Source: Caryophanales bacterium UBA3210 (GTDB taxonomy: Bacteria; Bacillota_I; Bacilli_A; RFN20; CAG-449). Taken from it: a stretch of DNA of 25,671 bases. Under the pieces are notes generated by a model, which saw only the letters and a program-made list of their open reading frames with translations, was not told where the DNA came from and did no database searches. Positions 13,808-22,515 of the stretch are shown in pieces (the stretch's first letter is position 1; each line of letters begins with the position of its first letter). The DNA lies in contig DEWM01000067.1 in the NCBI GenBank assembly GCA_002363635.1, positions 1 to 25,671 of the forward strand, read 5' to 3'. The position numbers and the translations under genes were made by a program.

Positions 13808-16800
13808 TATAAATTCTTTATCTTCTCTAACAACTGTTAAAGAATAATAAAGTAACGCTAAGAACATGCTACCAATAGCAAATCCTAGAGCACCGGTACT
13901 TAATTTAGGAGTACAGTAAGATAATGAATAAGATACATTTCCTTCAGGAACTAAGAAAGAAATAAATCCACCGTTACCTTTATATAAATCAATATTAGTA
14001 TATTCTCCGTTAATTAAGGCTTTTAAAGACCATCCTTCATCATAAGGAACACTTAATACGGCAAGGCGTTCAAAAGGGTTAGAAGTTCTAAAAGTAATGT
14101 TATTTGATGTATTTACTTTAACATCTAAAAAAGGATATTTCTTTTGTTCATCCATTCTAGCTTTATAAGTATCATAATATTCATAAGTAACATCAGGTTT
14201 AACTAAATAATTAGCTTTACCTAAAGTATCATAGACAACTATTTCAATCTTATAAACCTGATCATTAACATAGAAGCCACGATCATATTTATAATCATAT
14301 GTTTTATTATAACCATGTTTTAGATGTCTATCTTTAGCAAGAACAATTTCTTTATCGTCCGCATCTTTTCCATATAAAGTAATTTCAAGGTTTTCACCCA
14401 TTCTTTGTTTAACAGTAATGAAGGCTCCTCCTCTTTCTTTAGCATCTGGAGCAATTCTTGTACCTTCGTCACCATTTCTAGATTCAGGAGAACAATCTAC
14501 AACAAGCTTAGAATTCCATTTTAAGCCGGTAGCTTTTTCTTGAGTGTACGCTCCTATGTCGTTATTTTGTACAAATTTATGAGTATTTTCATTCCATTCT
14601 GCAGAATAAACTTCTACTCTCTTAGAAGGAATAAATACTTGATTTACTTCACCTTCAAAATATGAACCATAATAAAGTGAATTCTTATAATTAAGACTAT
14701 CTTTATTAGTCAATTTATCTTTTATAGATAAATAATCTTCTTCTTTTAAAACTGCATTCTTAGTAAATAAATATTCATTTTTAACTGTATATGCTTTATA
14801 TGAATAAGAATAAGTTCCATTGTATGAATCAGAATATCTAATTGCCTCTTTATTAACGACAGTATCATAAGTAAAACCTAAATCAACATAATTAGGATTT
14901 TCATATAAGACTCTATTATTCTCTCTACCAATTTCTTTTAATCCAAAAGGAATATTCTTATCAGTATCATGTAATAAATAATATTTAGTACCTAAGAAAG
15001 ATTCAAAATTAATAATCTTTTCATGGTCTCCCATAGACCAGCCTTTATAACCATAAGAATAATGAGTCCAATCAATAAAGTCTTGTAAATCATATCCATA
15101 TATTGAATGGAAAGTGCCTAGCCCATTATATCCTTCTACCATTTCAATATTGTTATACGTTCTAGTCATTGAGGTGTTAAAAACGCGGTAATAACCTTGA
15201 TCTTCTTTAATTTTCTCAATTAATTTAGATTCATTCTTTAATGACTCAAAGCCTCCATAAGTAGAAGCATATGATGATGTACCTTGGAACTGTAATAAGA
15301 TATTTCCCATAACTATTACTTCAAGTGCCGTCGCCCATTTTAAGGTCTTTAACATATTAGGACTATATAATTTAAATCTCATATATAAATATAAGATAAG
15401 TGTATAGCCCATTTGAACATAAACTAAGATTCTAGAGTCTGCGACAAACTCTTTAGTACCCGATGAATTTTGTAGTTTTAAAGCATAGACAAAAAGCAAG
15501 ATTTGCATTGCTAGAACAAAGACAACTGAGATATCTAAATAAAATCTAGGCATCTTCTTAACTTGTTCAAAACTAATTGCCATATAGATAGCAACACAGT
15601 TAACTACAAATAATTGCCATCTACCATAACTTACATTAGTAAATCCTGAGAAGCAATAATACGCAAAAGGAGTAAAGAGTAATGCACATAATCCAATAAA
15701 ACCTAGAATATGAGATATCTTCTTATTTCTAATAGAATTAATTAAAGAAGGAAGAAGCATAAGCATTGTTGGAGTATATAAGAATAATGAACATAAAGTA
15801 TTATCATAACCTGTATTATTAAACAACAAATGATCATAGCAAGATACTGTTGGATAGAAGAATGATACTGCAGGATACATATAAGTCTTCGCATTATTAC
15901 TTGTATCAAATACCATCACTATCTTAAAGAATGCTTTTAAGTTCTTTCCAAATGTAGAAAAATCTTTAGATGTAAAATTTTCTTTCAAAGCTTCTAAAGT
16001 ATCTTTTAAAGAAGATAAATAAGAAGTAGAAGAAGACGCTCGCGAAGAATTTAATGCAACTCTAAAACAAGGTAAAACAATGCAAGAACACATTGTGAGT
16101 CCCACTGCAAAGCCTAAAATTCCTAGACCTACAACACTCCAACCTTCTTTAGGAGTATAATTTTTCACATTCTGGAAGAATCTAAATAATGAATATAGTA
16201 CTCCACAGAAACAAAAAGAAATTAAGAAGAAATAATTAGTAATGCCAATTAGGAAAACACTAAAAACTAATAAAGCAGGTTTTCTTTCTTGAATAACTTT
16301 TTCTATTCCATAAATCATTAACGGGAATAATACTGCAATCTCTAAGAAATGGTTAAACCATAAATAATACATAGCCCAACCAGAGAAACCATAGCAAAGT
16401 GCCACTACTCTAGAAACATCTTCACTAATCTTAAACATATTATTTAAGAGTTTCTTCATAACTAAACCTGCTAAAACAAATTTAGTAAGAATCATAAAGG
16501 CTTGAGCTTGAGGTACTAAAAATCTAGGAACAAGTAATACTGGTAAAAAGAAAACATTAAATAAATAATAAAATGAGTTAGAGCCAATATTATTAGCGCC
16601 TAAATTAGTATTAGAATCCCAGAAAGGAAATTCACCTGTCCTAAAGAATGTCCACCAATCATCATATCCATTGTAATAAAAAGGTATTTCTTGGATGACA
16701 AAATCTCCACTTACTGGAATAACAAAATAGTTTTGAATTAAGACATATCCAAAAGCAAGTAAGCCTACTAAATATAAAAGTAAAGCAAACCTTACATCTG

Positions 16801-16930
16801 AATAACAAAAAATGTGACGATATAAAAAGTTTCCCACTTTTTTCATCACATCATGAAATGACGTGGATAAATACCACGTTAAAAATTTACTATTAGCAAT
16901 TTTCCCTTTCACTTTATTTATTATAATCAT
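13787..16930 (-). CDS. YfhO-family polytopic membrane glycosyltransferase
   Basis: A 1047-aa membrane protein of the YfhO family, GT-C-like enzymes. Members in Listeria and Bacillus add sugars from a polyprenyl carrier to lipoteichoic acid on the outside of the membrane. A first hydrophobic helix at about 48-66 is followed by the conserved outer loop with GDFVIQEIPFY (75-85), where D76 is a likely catalytic acid, and FPFWDSNTNLGAN (101-113). About a dozen more hydrophobic segments run to about residue 570. A large hydrophilic extracytoplasmic region with many Tyr and Asn follows, and a final helix lies near 1010-1035. The ATG is 2 nt after the rlmH stop, making it the last gene of the gdpP operon. 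The acceptor is unknown. Confidence 0.85.
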   Translation of the reverse strand: MIIINKVKGKIANSKFLTWYLSTSFHDVMKKVGNFLYRHIFCYSDVRFALLLYLVGLLAFGYVLIQNYFVIPVSGDFVIQEIPFYYNGYDDWWTFFRTGEFPFWDSNTNLGANNIGSNSFYYLFNVFFLPVLLVPRFLVPQAQAFMILTKFVLAGLVMKKLLNNMFKISEDVSRVVALCYGFSGWAMYYLWFNHFLEIAVLFPLMIYGIEKVIQERKPALLVFSVFLIGITNYFFLISFCFCGVLYSLFRFFQNVKNYTPKEGWSVVGLGILGFAVGLTMCSCIVLPCFRVALNSSRASSSTSYLSSLKDTLEALKENFTSKDFSTFGKNLKAFFKIVMVFDTSNNAKTYMYPAVSFFYPTVSCYDHLLFNNTGYDNTLCSLFLYTPTMLMLLPSLINSIRNKKISHILGFIGLCALLFTPFAYYCFSGFTNVSYGRWQLFVVNCVAIYMAISFEQVKKMPRFYLDISVVFVLAMQILLFVYALKLQNSSGTKEFVADSRILVYVQMGYTLILYLYMRFKLYSPNMLKTLKWATALEVIVMGNILLQFQGTSSYASTYGGFESLKNESKLIEKIKEDQGYYRVFNTSMTRTYNNIEMVEGYNGLGTFHSIYGYDLQDFIDWTHYSYGYKGWSMGDHEKIINFESFLGTKYYLLHDTDKNIPFGLKEIGRENNRVLYENPNYVDLGFTYDTVVNKEAIRYSDSYNGTYSYSYKAYTVKNEYLFTKNAVLKEEDYLSIKDKLTNKDSLNYKNSLYYGSYFEGEVNQVFIPSKRVEVYSAEWNENTHKFVQNNDIGAYTQEKATGLKWNSKLVVDCSPESRNGDEGTRIAPDAKERGGAFITVKQRMGENLEITLYGKDADDKEIVLAKDRHLKHGYNKTYDYKYDRGFYVNDQVYKIEIVVYDTLGKANYLVKPDVTYEYYDTYKARMDEQKKYPFLDVKVNTSNNITFRTSNPFERLAVLSVPYDEGWSLKALINGEYTNIDLYKGNGGFISFLVPEGNVSYSLSYCTPKLSTGALGFAIGSMFLALLYYSLTVVREDKEFIKKATTL

Positions 16931-16932
16931 AA

Positions 16933-17412
16933 CTATTTGTGATAAACTTCGTTATTTAAAATTTTAAACGCACGATAGACTTGTTCTAAAATAATTACTC
17001 TAGTCATCTGATGAGTAAAGGTTAAAGGAGATAATTTCAATTTAAAATTAGATCTTTTTCTAACTTCATCTGAAAGTCCATTGCTTCCCCCAATAACAAA
17101 ATCAATAGTAGAAAAGCCTTGTGTTTGAATCTTTTCTACAATCTTTGAGAACTTTATAGAATCTATCTCTTCACCATGTAAATCAAGTAAGACTACATAG
17201 TCATTTGGTTTAATTTGTTTAAGAAGGTTTTCACCTTCTTTTTTTAATATTCTTTCAATATCTGAAGGTGAATTATCAAAAGCTTTTTCTTCTTCAACTT
17301 CAACTATTGAAGGCTTACAGTATTTAGAAAGTCGCTTAAGATATTCACTAATCTCATCTTTAGTGAATTTCTCTTTAATTTTACCAACTGCGACAATTCT
17401 AACTGTAACCAT
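16933..17412 (-). CDS. rlmH: 23S rRNA (pseudouridine1915-N3)-methyltransferase
   Basis: RlmH is a small SPOUT methyltransferase that modifies pseudouridine 1915 in helix 69 of 23S rRNA on assembled ribosomes. The 159-aa product has the N terminus MVTVRIVAVGKIKEKF, the SAM-binding turn VIGGSNGLSDEV, and the conserved end HQMTRVIILEQVYRAFKILNNEVYHK. The frame is open further upstream, but the ATG at 17412 has a GGAGGG ribosome site 5-9 nt away and gives the family's standard N terminus. It overlaps the walJ stop codon by one base (TAATG), so the two are coupled. Confidence 0.96.
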   Translation of the reverse strand: MVTVRIVAVGKIKEKFTKDEISEYLKRLSKYCKPSIVEVEEEKAFDNSPSDIERILKKEGENLLKQIKPNDYVVLLDLHGEEIDSIKFSKIVEKIQTQGFSTIDFVIGGSNGLSDEVRKRSNFKLKLSPLTFTHQMTRVIILEQVYRAFKILNNEVYHK

Positions 17413-18158
17413 TATTTCCCTCCACTTACTGTGTCTTTTTGAGAAGCACATCTAATGTTATAAGCATTAAAATCTACCCCTCTCATCTCAAATACTTTCT
17501 TCCAATCATCAAAAGCTTGTTCAGGTGAATTAGCTTCTTCAGAAAGGTGAGCAAGTACAATTTCTTTAGTCTTTTTGCCAATTACATCGCAAATATAATT
17601 AGCACTATCTTCATTAGACATATGACCATAGTCACCCATAATTCTCTGCTTAAGCATTTGAGTTCTATTAGTATTAATTAACATTCTGACATTGTGATTT
17701 GATTCAAAGATATAATAATCAGCATTCTTAATCATCTCGACTACTTTTTCATAAATGTAACCAGTATCAGTAATATATACTAATTTTTCATCACCGTCTT
17801 CAATGATAAATCCAATAGATCCTTTTGCGTCATGAGAAGTAGGAACTACCTTAACCTTAAAGCAATTAATTTTATATTCGTTATATGGTATTAATTCATT
17901 TTGTAAAAGAACACCTTCATAAGTTAATTTAGTAGTATAAATTTGTTCAGCATTAAAAGTATCTAACCCACTGATGTGGTCAGAATGGTTATGGGTAACT
18001 AATACATAATTAATAGAATCAAGAGTTAAACCAAGATCTAATAATTTATTAACTAATTTTCTTTTAGAAATACCCATATCAATTAATAAATAACGTCCAT
18101 TAGATTCAATTAATGTTGAATTACCTTTGGAACCAGATTCAAAAATGTAATATTTCAT
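17412..18158 (-). CDS. walJ: MBL-fold metallohydrolase WalJ (YycJ)
   Basis: WalJ/YycJ is a metallo-beta-lactamase-fold protein, often found beside the WalRK cell-wall regulators and linked to coordination of replication with cell division; nuclease activity has been reported for relatives. The 248-aa product begins MKYYIFESGSKGNST and carries the metal motif THNHSDH at 55-61 (H56, H58, D60, H61), with further conserved TSHD and YITDTGY segments. The frame extends upstream, but the ATG at 18158, 4 nt after the dnaB stop, is the one that fits the family. No walR, walK, walH or walI is in the window. The gene is instead tied to dnaB and rlmH. Confidence 0.9.
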   Translation of the reverse strand: MKYYIFESGSKGNSTLIESNGRYLLIDMGISKRKLVNKLLDLGLTLDSINYVLVTHNHSDHISGLDTFNAEQIYTTKLTYEGVLLQNELIPYNEYKINCFKVKVVPTSHDAKGSIGFIIEDGDEKLVYITDTGYIYEKVVEMIKNADYYIFESNHNVRMLINTNRTQMLKQRIMGDYGHMSNEDSANYICDVIGKKTKEIVLAHLSEEANSPEQAFDDWKKVFEMRGVDFNAYNIRCASQKDTVSGGK

Positions 18159-18162
18159 AATT

Positions 18163-19611
18163 TTATTCTTTATTTTCGTGTTCAAGTTCAACGAACTTAC
18201 CAATATTTTTCATAAAGATAAGTTGAATATTTCTAGTTTGACCATTACGGTTTTTTGCAACAACAATAGTTGTAGGAACTGCGTTACCCTGTGGAGAATC
18301 ATCATCAGGATTACCATCAAAAGGTCTAGATGCTTCTTGAGCAGATTTTTCTGAAGATTGTTTTCCTTGTTTTTGATAGTCTTCACGGTGGATAAATAAT
18401 ACTTGGTCAGCATCTTGTTCAATAGAACCAGAGTCTCTCAAGTCAGAAAGAACTGGCATACGTGATTCTTTTTCATTAGCACGAGATAACTGTGCAAGAC
18501 AAATAACTGGAACTTCTAATTCTCTAGCAAGTTGCTTTAATTGTTTGGTAATTTCTCCAATTTCCTGAGTTTTAGAAATTTCACCAAGTTTTGCATTAGT
18601 AGTAATTAAGCCTAAGTAGTCAATATAAACAGCGCCTAAATCTGGGTTAGTAGCTTTTAATTTCTTACACTTAGTTTTAATATCATTTAATTTTTGTGAA
18701 GGAGTATCATCAACAAAAATCTTTAATCTTCTTAAGTTGTTATATCCAGCATCTAAAGCTGACCAATCATCTGGAGATAATTCACCAGTTTGAATGTTTC
18801 TAGAGTTAATTTGAGAACACATAGAAAGCATACGGATACCAATATCCGCTGCATCCATTTCAAGTGAGAAGAATGCAATAGGTCTATCCATTAAAGACGC
18901 TGCATTATACATTAAGTTAATTGTTAAAGCAGTTTTACCAACAGAAGGACGTGCACCAATAATAATTAATGAACCTGGCTGCCAACCTGTAGTAACTTTA
19001 TCTAAAGATAAGAAGCCAGTAGTAATACCAGTACAATACTGGTTAACTTTAGTTTTTGCTTTAGCTTTAGATAATCTTTGAGTAATTTGATTAACAATTG
19101 CGTTAGTATCAACAAATTCTGCTACTCTTCTTCTTTGAGTAACTTTTAAAACAGAGTTTTCACAATCTGCAACGTATTGAGAAATATCATTAACTGTACC
19201 ATTAAATCCTTCAATACAATCATCAAGAGTATAAATTAATGATCTAGCAAGTGAATCATCCTGCAAAATTTTAAGATATGCTCTAGTGTTAACTTCACCT
19301 AAATATTCTTCAGATAATTCTCTTAAAAATTCAACTCCTCCAATATTTGGTAAAGCCTTCATTTGAACATCAAGATAGTTAGTTAAAGAAGTAATATCAA
19401 CTTTAGTACCTTCGTTAACTAAATTATAAATAGCATGATAAACAATCTTATTTTTAGCATCATAAAAATCATCATCAGTAAGTGCTGAGATAATATCATC
19501 AGTTTCTGTAGCACTTCTAATTAACGCACCCAAAACTGATCTTTCTGCTTCAATATTAAATGGTAAAGGTAAGTTCTTATTTACCTTTCTATCTTTAGTA
19601 TTTGCTGGCAT
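18163..19611 (-). CDS. dnaB: Replicative DNA helicase DnaB
   Basis: This hexameric helicase unwinds DNA at the replication fork; in B. subtilis the gene is called dnaC. The 482-aa product has the N-terminal helical domain (PLPFNIEAERSVLGALI, 15-31), a linker, and a RecA-like domain with Walker A GARPSVGKT (219-227), SLEMDAADIGIRMLS, YIDYLGLI, the LAQLSR motif, and DLRDSGSIEQDADQV. Between HREDYQ and the final VVAKNRNGQTRNIQLIF strand is a Ser/Gln/Asp-rich insertion of about 30 residues (roughly 413-443), longer than I expect for the family. AGGTGA overlaps the rplI stop. It lies between rplI and walJ in the gdpP operon. Confidence 0.97.
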   Translation of the reverse strand: MPANTKDRKVNKNLPLPFNIEAERSVLGALIRSATETDDIISALTDDDFYDAKNKIVYHAIYNLVNEGTKVDITSLTNYLDVQMKALPNIGGVEFLRELSEEYLGEVNTRAYLKILQDDSLARSLIYTLDDCIEGFNGTVNDISQYVADCENSVLKVTQRRRVAEFVDTNAIVNQITQRLSKAKAKTKVNQYCTGITTGFLSLDKVTTGWQPGSLIIIGARPSVGKTALTINLMYNAASLMDRPIAFFSLEMDAADIGIRMLSMCSQINSRNIQTGELSPDDWSALDAGYNNLRRLKIFVDDTPSQKLNDIKTKCKKLKATNPDLGAVYIDYLGLITTNAKLGEISKTQEIGEITKQLKQLARELEVPVICLAQLSRANEKESRMPVLSDLRDSGSIEQDADQVLFIHREDYQKQGKQSSEKSAQEASRPFDGNPDDDSPQGNAVPTTIVVAKNRNGQTRNIQLIFMKNIGKFVELEHENKE

Positions 19612-19619
19612 AAGTTCAC

Positions 19620-20069
19620 CTATTTCTTTTCACTGACGTGAACGTTAATAACACCTTCTACACCTTTAAAGATTTGAATCTTCATTCTTGTATAGCCGAA
19701 AGCATTAGCAGTTGTCTTATCAACAAATTTTCTCTTATCAAGTTCAATACCATATTGATTTTTTAAAGCATCAATGGCTTGTTTAGGAGAAATTGAACCT
19801 GCCATACGGCCGTCTTTTGAAGCTGGTGCAGTGAATTCAAGAGTGATGCCTTTTAATTTATCAGCGATAACTCTAGCTTCAGCTTGTTTCTGTTCAAATA
19901 AAGCTTTTTCTTCCGCCATTTGTTTATCTCTAACTTCAATTCCTCTTTCAGTTGATTTAACTGCTAATCTTTTAGGAATTAAAAAGTTTTGAGCGTATCC
20001 ATCAGATACTTCGACAATTTGATTTTTCTTGCCAAGTGTCTTTACGTCTTGTAATAAAATAACTTTCAT
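19620..20069 (-). CDS. rplI: 50S ribosomal protein L9
   Basis: L9 is a two-domain protein of the large ribosomal subunit. The 149-aa product shows the standard N domain MKVILLQDVKTLGKKNQIVEVSDGYAQNFLIPKRLA, a charged connecting helix (about 45-75), and a C domain with GRMAGSISPKQAIDALKNQYGIELDKRKF. The gene lies 11 nt after gdpP, with a GAGGAG ribosome site right after the gdpP stop. A small perfect hairpin (GATGCT and AGCATC, 20085-20098) covers the last gdpP codons just before that site and may influence translation. The gdpP-rplI-dnaB order is widely conserved in Firmicutes. Confidence 0.97.
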   Translation of the reverse strand: MKVILLQDVKTLGKKNQIVEVSDGYAQNFLIPKRLAVKSTERGIEVRDKQMAEEKALFEQKQAEARVIADKLKGITLEFTAPASKDGRMAGSISPKQAIDALKNQYGIELDKRKFVDKTTANAFGYTRMKIQIFKGVEGVINVHVSEKK

Positions 20070-20080
20070 TTTCTCTCCTC

Positions 20081-22093
20081 CTAAGATGCTCTAGCATCGT
20101 TTAAATAATATTCTAATGTTTCAATAAGTTTTTTCTTAACTTCTTCAATCTTTAAGTTGTTAAATTGTGCTGCTGCCGCTGAGAAGTGACCTCCGCCACC
20201 TAATTTTTCAACCAAGTATTGAACGTTAATAGAACCATCAGATCTAGCGGAAATACCAACTTGATCTTTACCAATTCTACCAATGACAAAGCAAGCGTTA
20301 ACCCCGTTTACACTTAAAGATTCTTGTCCAACAATTGAAAGCATTGTTCTATCAATAATATCTTCTTCACTACTTGTACATACAACTACACCAGTAAAAG
20401 GAGTAGTAGCAGTAGCCATAATCTTAACTTTTAATGAATATTCTTCAAATTCTTCTTTTAAGAACGAATCAGCAACAGAATTATCTGCACCGAAATCCTT
20501 AAGAACAAGTGAAGCATCATAAGTTCTAGAACCAGTTCTAACACGATAATAGTTAGTATCAAGCAAGATACCTGATAACATCATCGTCGCGTAGTTAGCA
20601 GGTAAAATAATTCTCTTTTCGTTGTTAGAAATAATTTCTGCAACAAGTTCAGAAGCTGATGAAGCAGAAGGTTCAACATAGTTAAATGCTGGGTGTTCAA
20701 CGAATTCTTCGCCACGTCTATGGTGGTCAACAATTGCAATCTTTCTTGCAGTTTCAACAAGTTTAGGCCACATTGTTTGAGAAGGTCTATGAACATCAGT
20801 AAGAATTAATAATGTTTGAACGTGACATCCTTCAACAGCTTGTGAAGGTGAAATAGTCATTTCCGCTAACTCTTCTTTAGTAAACATCTGTTTGAATGCT
20901 TTTCTAGTTTTAGCTTCAGTTAATTTATCATCGTATACAATTTGAACTTTTGCGCCAAATTGCTTAGCAAAATAATATAAACCTACAGCAGAACCAATAG
21001 CGTCTAAGTCTGCCATAACATGTCCCATAATATAGACGTTAGCAACTTTAGAAGCATCCTTAATTAAAGTTTCTAATGATTTAGAAACAATTCTAACTTT
21101 AACACGAGATCTCTTACCTTTAGCTTCACTCTTACCACCAATGAAGATTAAATTAGATCCATATGGTTGAATAACTGCTTGGTCACCACCACGAGATAAA
21201 GCAACATCAAGAGCGCTAGTAGCTAGTTCATTTAATTTAGTGTAATCATCAAGTCCCACAGCAAAGCCAATTGATAAAGTTAATTCATAATCTTCATCAT
21301 GAGTATCATTTCTAACTTGGTCAATAATTGAGAAGTTATCATTCATCAATTGTTCATATTTTTCATAGTTAGTAATAATTAAATAAGAATCTGCTCTAAA
21401 TTTTCTAACTAACAATTCATATTTCTTTGCATAGTTAACAATATCTGCTTGAACCTTACCAAGCATATCATTAGTCTTAACTTCATCAACAAGAGACATA
21501 ATATCTTGGTAGTTATCAATTGAGATAATTCCAATTGCAGGAGCATTAGCTTTAGAATATTCACTCATAGCATTAAATTCAGTAATGTCTTTAAAAACAT
21601 ATAAGTTAGCTTCTCTTAAGAATTTAACATCATAAACACGGTTGTTGTTTTCAATCTTTACATCCTGAATTTTATTTTCACGAGCGGATTCTTTTAATTT
21701 TCTAAGTTCACTCTTCCATTCAAAAATATTTTTATCAATTAATTTAGTTTGTTCATCTTCAAACCATTCATTAACCCAAATAACTTCATCCATTTCATTA
21801 ACTAAGACTAAGCCAACTTGAGCAAAATCATAAACATCTTGAATGTCATCACCGACAATATCTGCAGCAGTAACATCACTCTTCAATCTACTTGAAGCAA
21901 TTCTATGCATAGTTAACCAAATAAAGAATACATCGATAACCATTGATAAAGCTAAAGTGCCAAAAGATAGATATAAATAAATAGGTTTCTTATCCATCAA
22001 ATAATATAAAACTGCAAAAACAGTAGTAATCGATGCTTCAACAAAGAAGATCCAGAAATTTAAAATCACATACTTTTTAATTAGTTTCTGCAT
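20081..22093 (-). CDS. gdpP: Cyclic-di-AMP phosphodiesterase GdpP
   Basis: GdpP (YybT) is a membrane-bound enzyme that hydrolyses c-di-AMP, a messenger controlling potassium and cell-wall homeostasis. The 670-aa protein has two N-terminal helices (about 5-33 and 38-62), a PAS-like domain around 85-170 (QVGLVLVNEMDEVIWVN), a degenerate GGDEF domain to about 310 (SRGGDQAVI in place of a working motif), then DHH and DHHA1 domains. Catalytic motifs are GHVMADLD (H358, D362, D364), TDVH (432-435), VDHHRR (455-460) and a C-terminal GGGGH. The usual GHxNPDxD reads GHVMADLD, with the metal ligands kept. A TTG at 22114 is possible, but the ATG at 22093 follows a perfect AAGGAG. It leads the operon. 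Confidence 0.95.
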   Translation of the reverse strand: MQKLIKKYVILNFWIFFVEASITTVFAVLYYLMDKKPIYLYLSFGTLALSMVIDVFFIWLTMHRIASSRLKSDVTAADIVGDDIQDVYDFAQVGLVLVNEMDEVIWVNEWFEDEQTKLIDKNIFEWKSELRKLKESARENKIQDVKIENNNRVYDVKFLREANLYVFKDITEFNAMSEYSKANAPAIGIISIDNYQDIMSLVDEVKTNDMLGKVQADIVNYAKKYELLVRKFRADSYLIITNYEKYEQLMNDNFSIIDQVRNDTHDEDYELTLSIGFAVGLDDYTKLNELATSALDVALSRGGDQAVIQPYGSNLIFIGGKSEAKGKRSRVKVRIVSKSLETLIKDASKVANVYIMGHVMADLDAIGSAVGLYYFAKQFGAKVQIVYDDKLTEAKTRKAFKQMFTKEELAEMTISPSQAVEGCHVQTLLILTDVHRPSQTMWPKLVETARKIAIVDHHRRGEEFVEHPAFNYVEPSASSASELVAEIISNNEKRIILPANYATMMLSGILLDTNYYRVRTGSRTYDASLVLKDFGADNSVADSFLKEEFEEYSLKVKIMATATTPFTGVVVCTSSEEDIIDRTMLSIVGQESLSVNGVNACFVIGRIGKDQVGISARSDGSINVQYLVEKLGGGGHFSAAAAQFNNLKIEEVKKKLIETLEYYLNDARAS

Positions 22094-22118
22094 ATAATTC
22101 TCCTTATTATCCAATTCG

Positions 22119-22162
22119 TACTATATATTGAATATATAGTATCCCCGGATTATATTATAACA
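22119..22162 (-). promoter_or_regulatory. gdpP promoter and adjoining perfect palindrome
   Basis: The minus strand has an extended -10, TGTTATAAT (22162-22154), with a second overlapping TATAAT (22154-22149); the -35 match is poor. Just downstream, at the expected start point, lies a perfect palindrome: TACTATATATT (22119-22129) and AATATATAGTA (22131-22141) around a single G. It is followed by the ribosome site and the ATG at 22093. It could be an operator or a hairpin at the 5' end of the mRNA. Confidence 0.6.
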
Positions 22163-22193
22163 AGTATACCACTTATCACTTACAAAGAAAATT

Positions 22194-22215
22194 CTTTTTG
22201 TCTTATGACAAAAGG
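22194..22215. other. Hairpin in the gdpP/exchanger intergenic region
   Basis: CTTTTTGTC (22194-22202) and GACAAAAGG (22207-22215) pair over 9 positions (one G-U) around TTAT, with T-rich sequence after it on the plus strand. It resembles a weak terminator, but no gene ends here. The rest of 22163-22329 is AT-rich, and I see no gene or further site in it. Confidence 0.3.
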
Positions 22216-22329
22216 CTCTTTTCATATTTTTACTATAAAAATGTATAAAAAATCCCATAAAAACGTTCAAAAACCTATAGATATGAAATCTTTATATATT
22301 TTTTACACATTTGTATACCAGAATTAGCC

Positions 22330-22359
22330 TTGACTAACTCACTTTTTAAATGTTACATT
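22330..22359 (+). promoter_or_regulatory. Promoter of the riboswitch-exchanger transcript
   Basis: A good -35 box TTGACT (22330-22335) is followed by an extended -10, TGT plus TACATT (hexamer 22354-22359), with 18-bp spacing. The start point would be near 22366, exactly at the beginning of the riboswitch P1 helix. Confidence 0.6.
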
Positions 22360-22360
22360 T

Positions 22361-22471
22361 AAAGGGCTTAGCGGAGTAGTTTCTTATTTATTAAGTTACT
22401 AAGTCAACAATCCCGGTGCAAACCTGGCTTAGAGTAATAACGAGAGTTAAGTATAGTTTACTATACTTGGC
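22361..22471 (+). ncRNA. Mn2+-type yybP-ykoY riboswitch
   Basis: Features that match the yybP-ykoY aptamer: the 5' loop GGAGTAG (22373-22379), the 3' loop CGAGAG (22441-22446), a closing P1 helix CTTAG (22367-22371) with TTAAG (22447-22451), and GTCAACA (22403-22409) beside a GCAA-capped hairpin CCCGGT/ACCTGG (22412-22427, one mismatch). A TTAC-TAAG/CTTA-GTAA helix with a GA bulge joins them. The family senses Mn2+ and commonly controls cation transporters, including CaCA-type antiporters, and the gene downstream is one. The P1 3' strand overlaps the terminator's 5' arm, which predicts that ligand binding turns the gene on. Assigned by eye, without a covariance search. Confidence 0.75.
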
Positions 22472-22478
22472 TTTTTTT
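22449..22478 (+). terminator. Riboswitch expression-platform terminator
   Basis: AAGTATAG (22449-22456) and CTATACTT (22461-22468) form a perfect 8-bp stem with a TTTA loop. GGC and seven T residues (22472-22478) follow. It lies between the aptamer and the exchanger's ribosome site, and its first three bases belong to the P1 helix of the aptamer, giving a simple either/or switch. Confidence 0.85.
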
Positions 22479-22515
22479 ATTTCCAAGTTAGTAGTCACAG
22501 GAAAGGAGTATAATT

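Noticed and set aside
22361..22478. Cobalamin or c-di-AMP (ydaO) riboswitch as an alternative for the exchanger leader
   Set aside because: The element is too short and lacks their conserved core motifs. The GGAGTAG/CGAGAG pair and the CaCA gene fit yybP-ykoY better.
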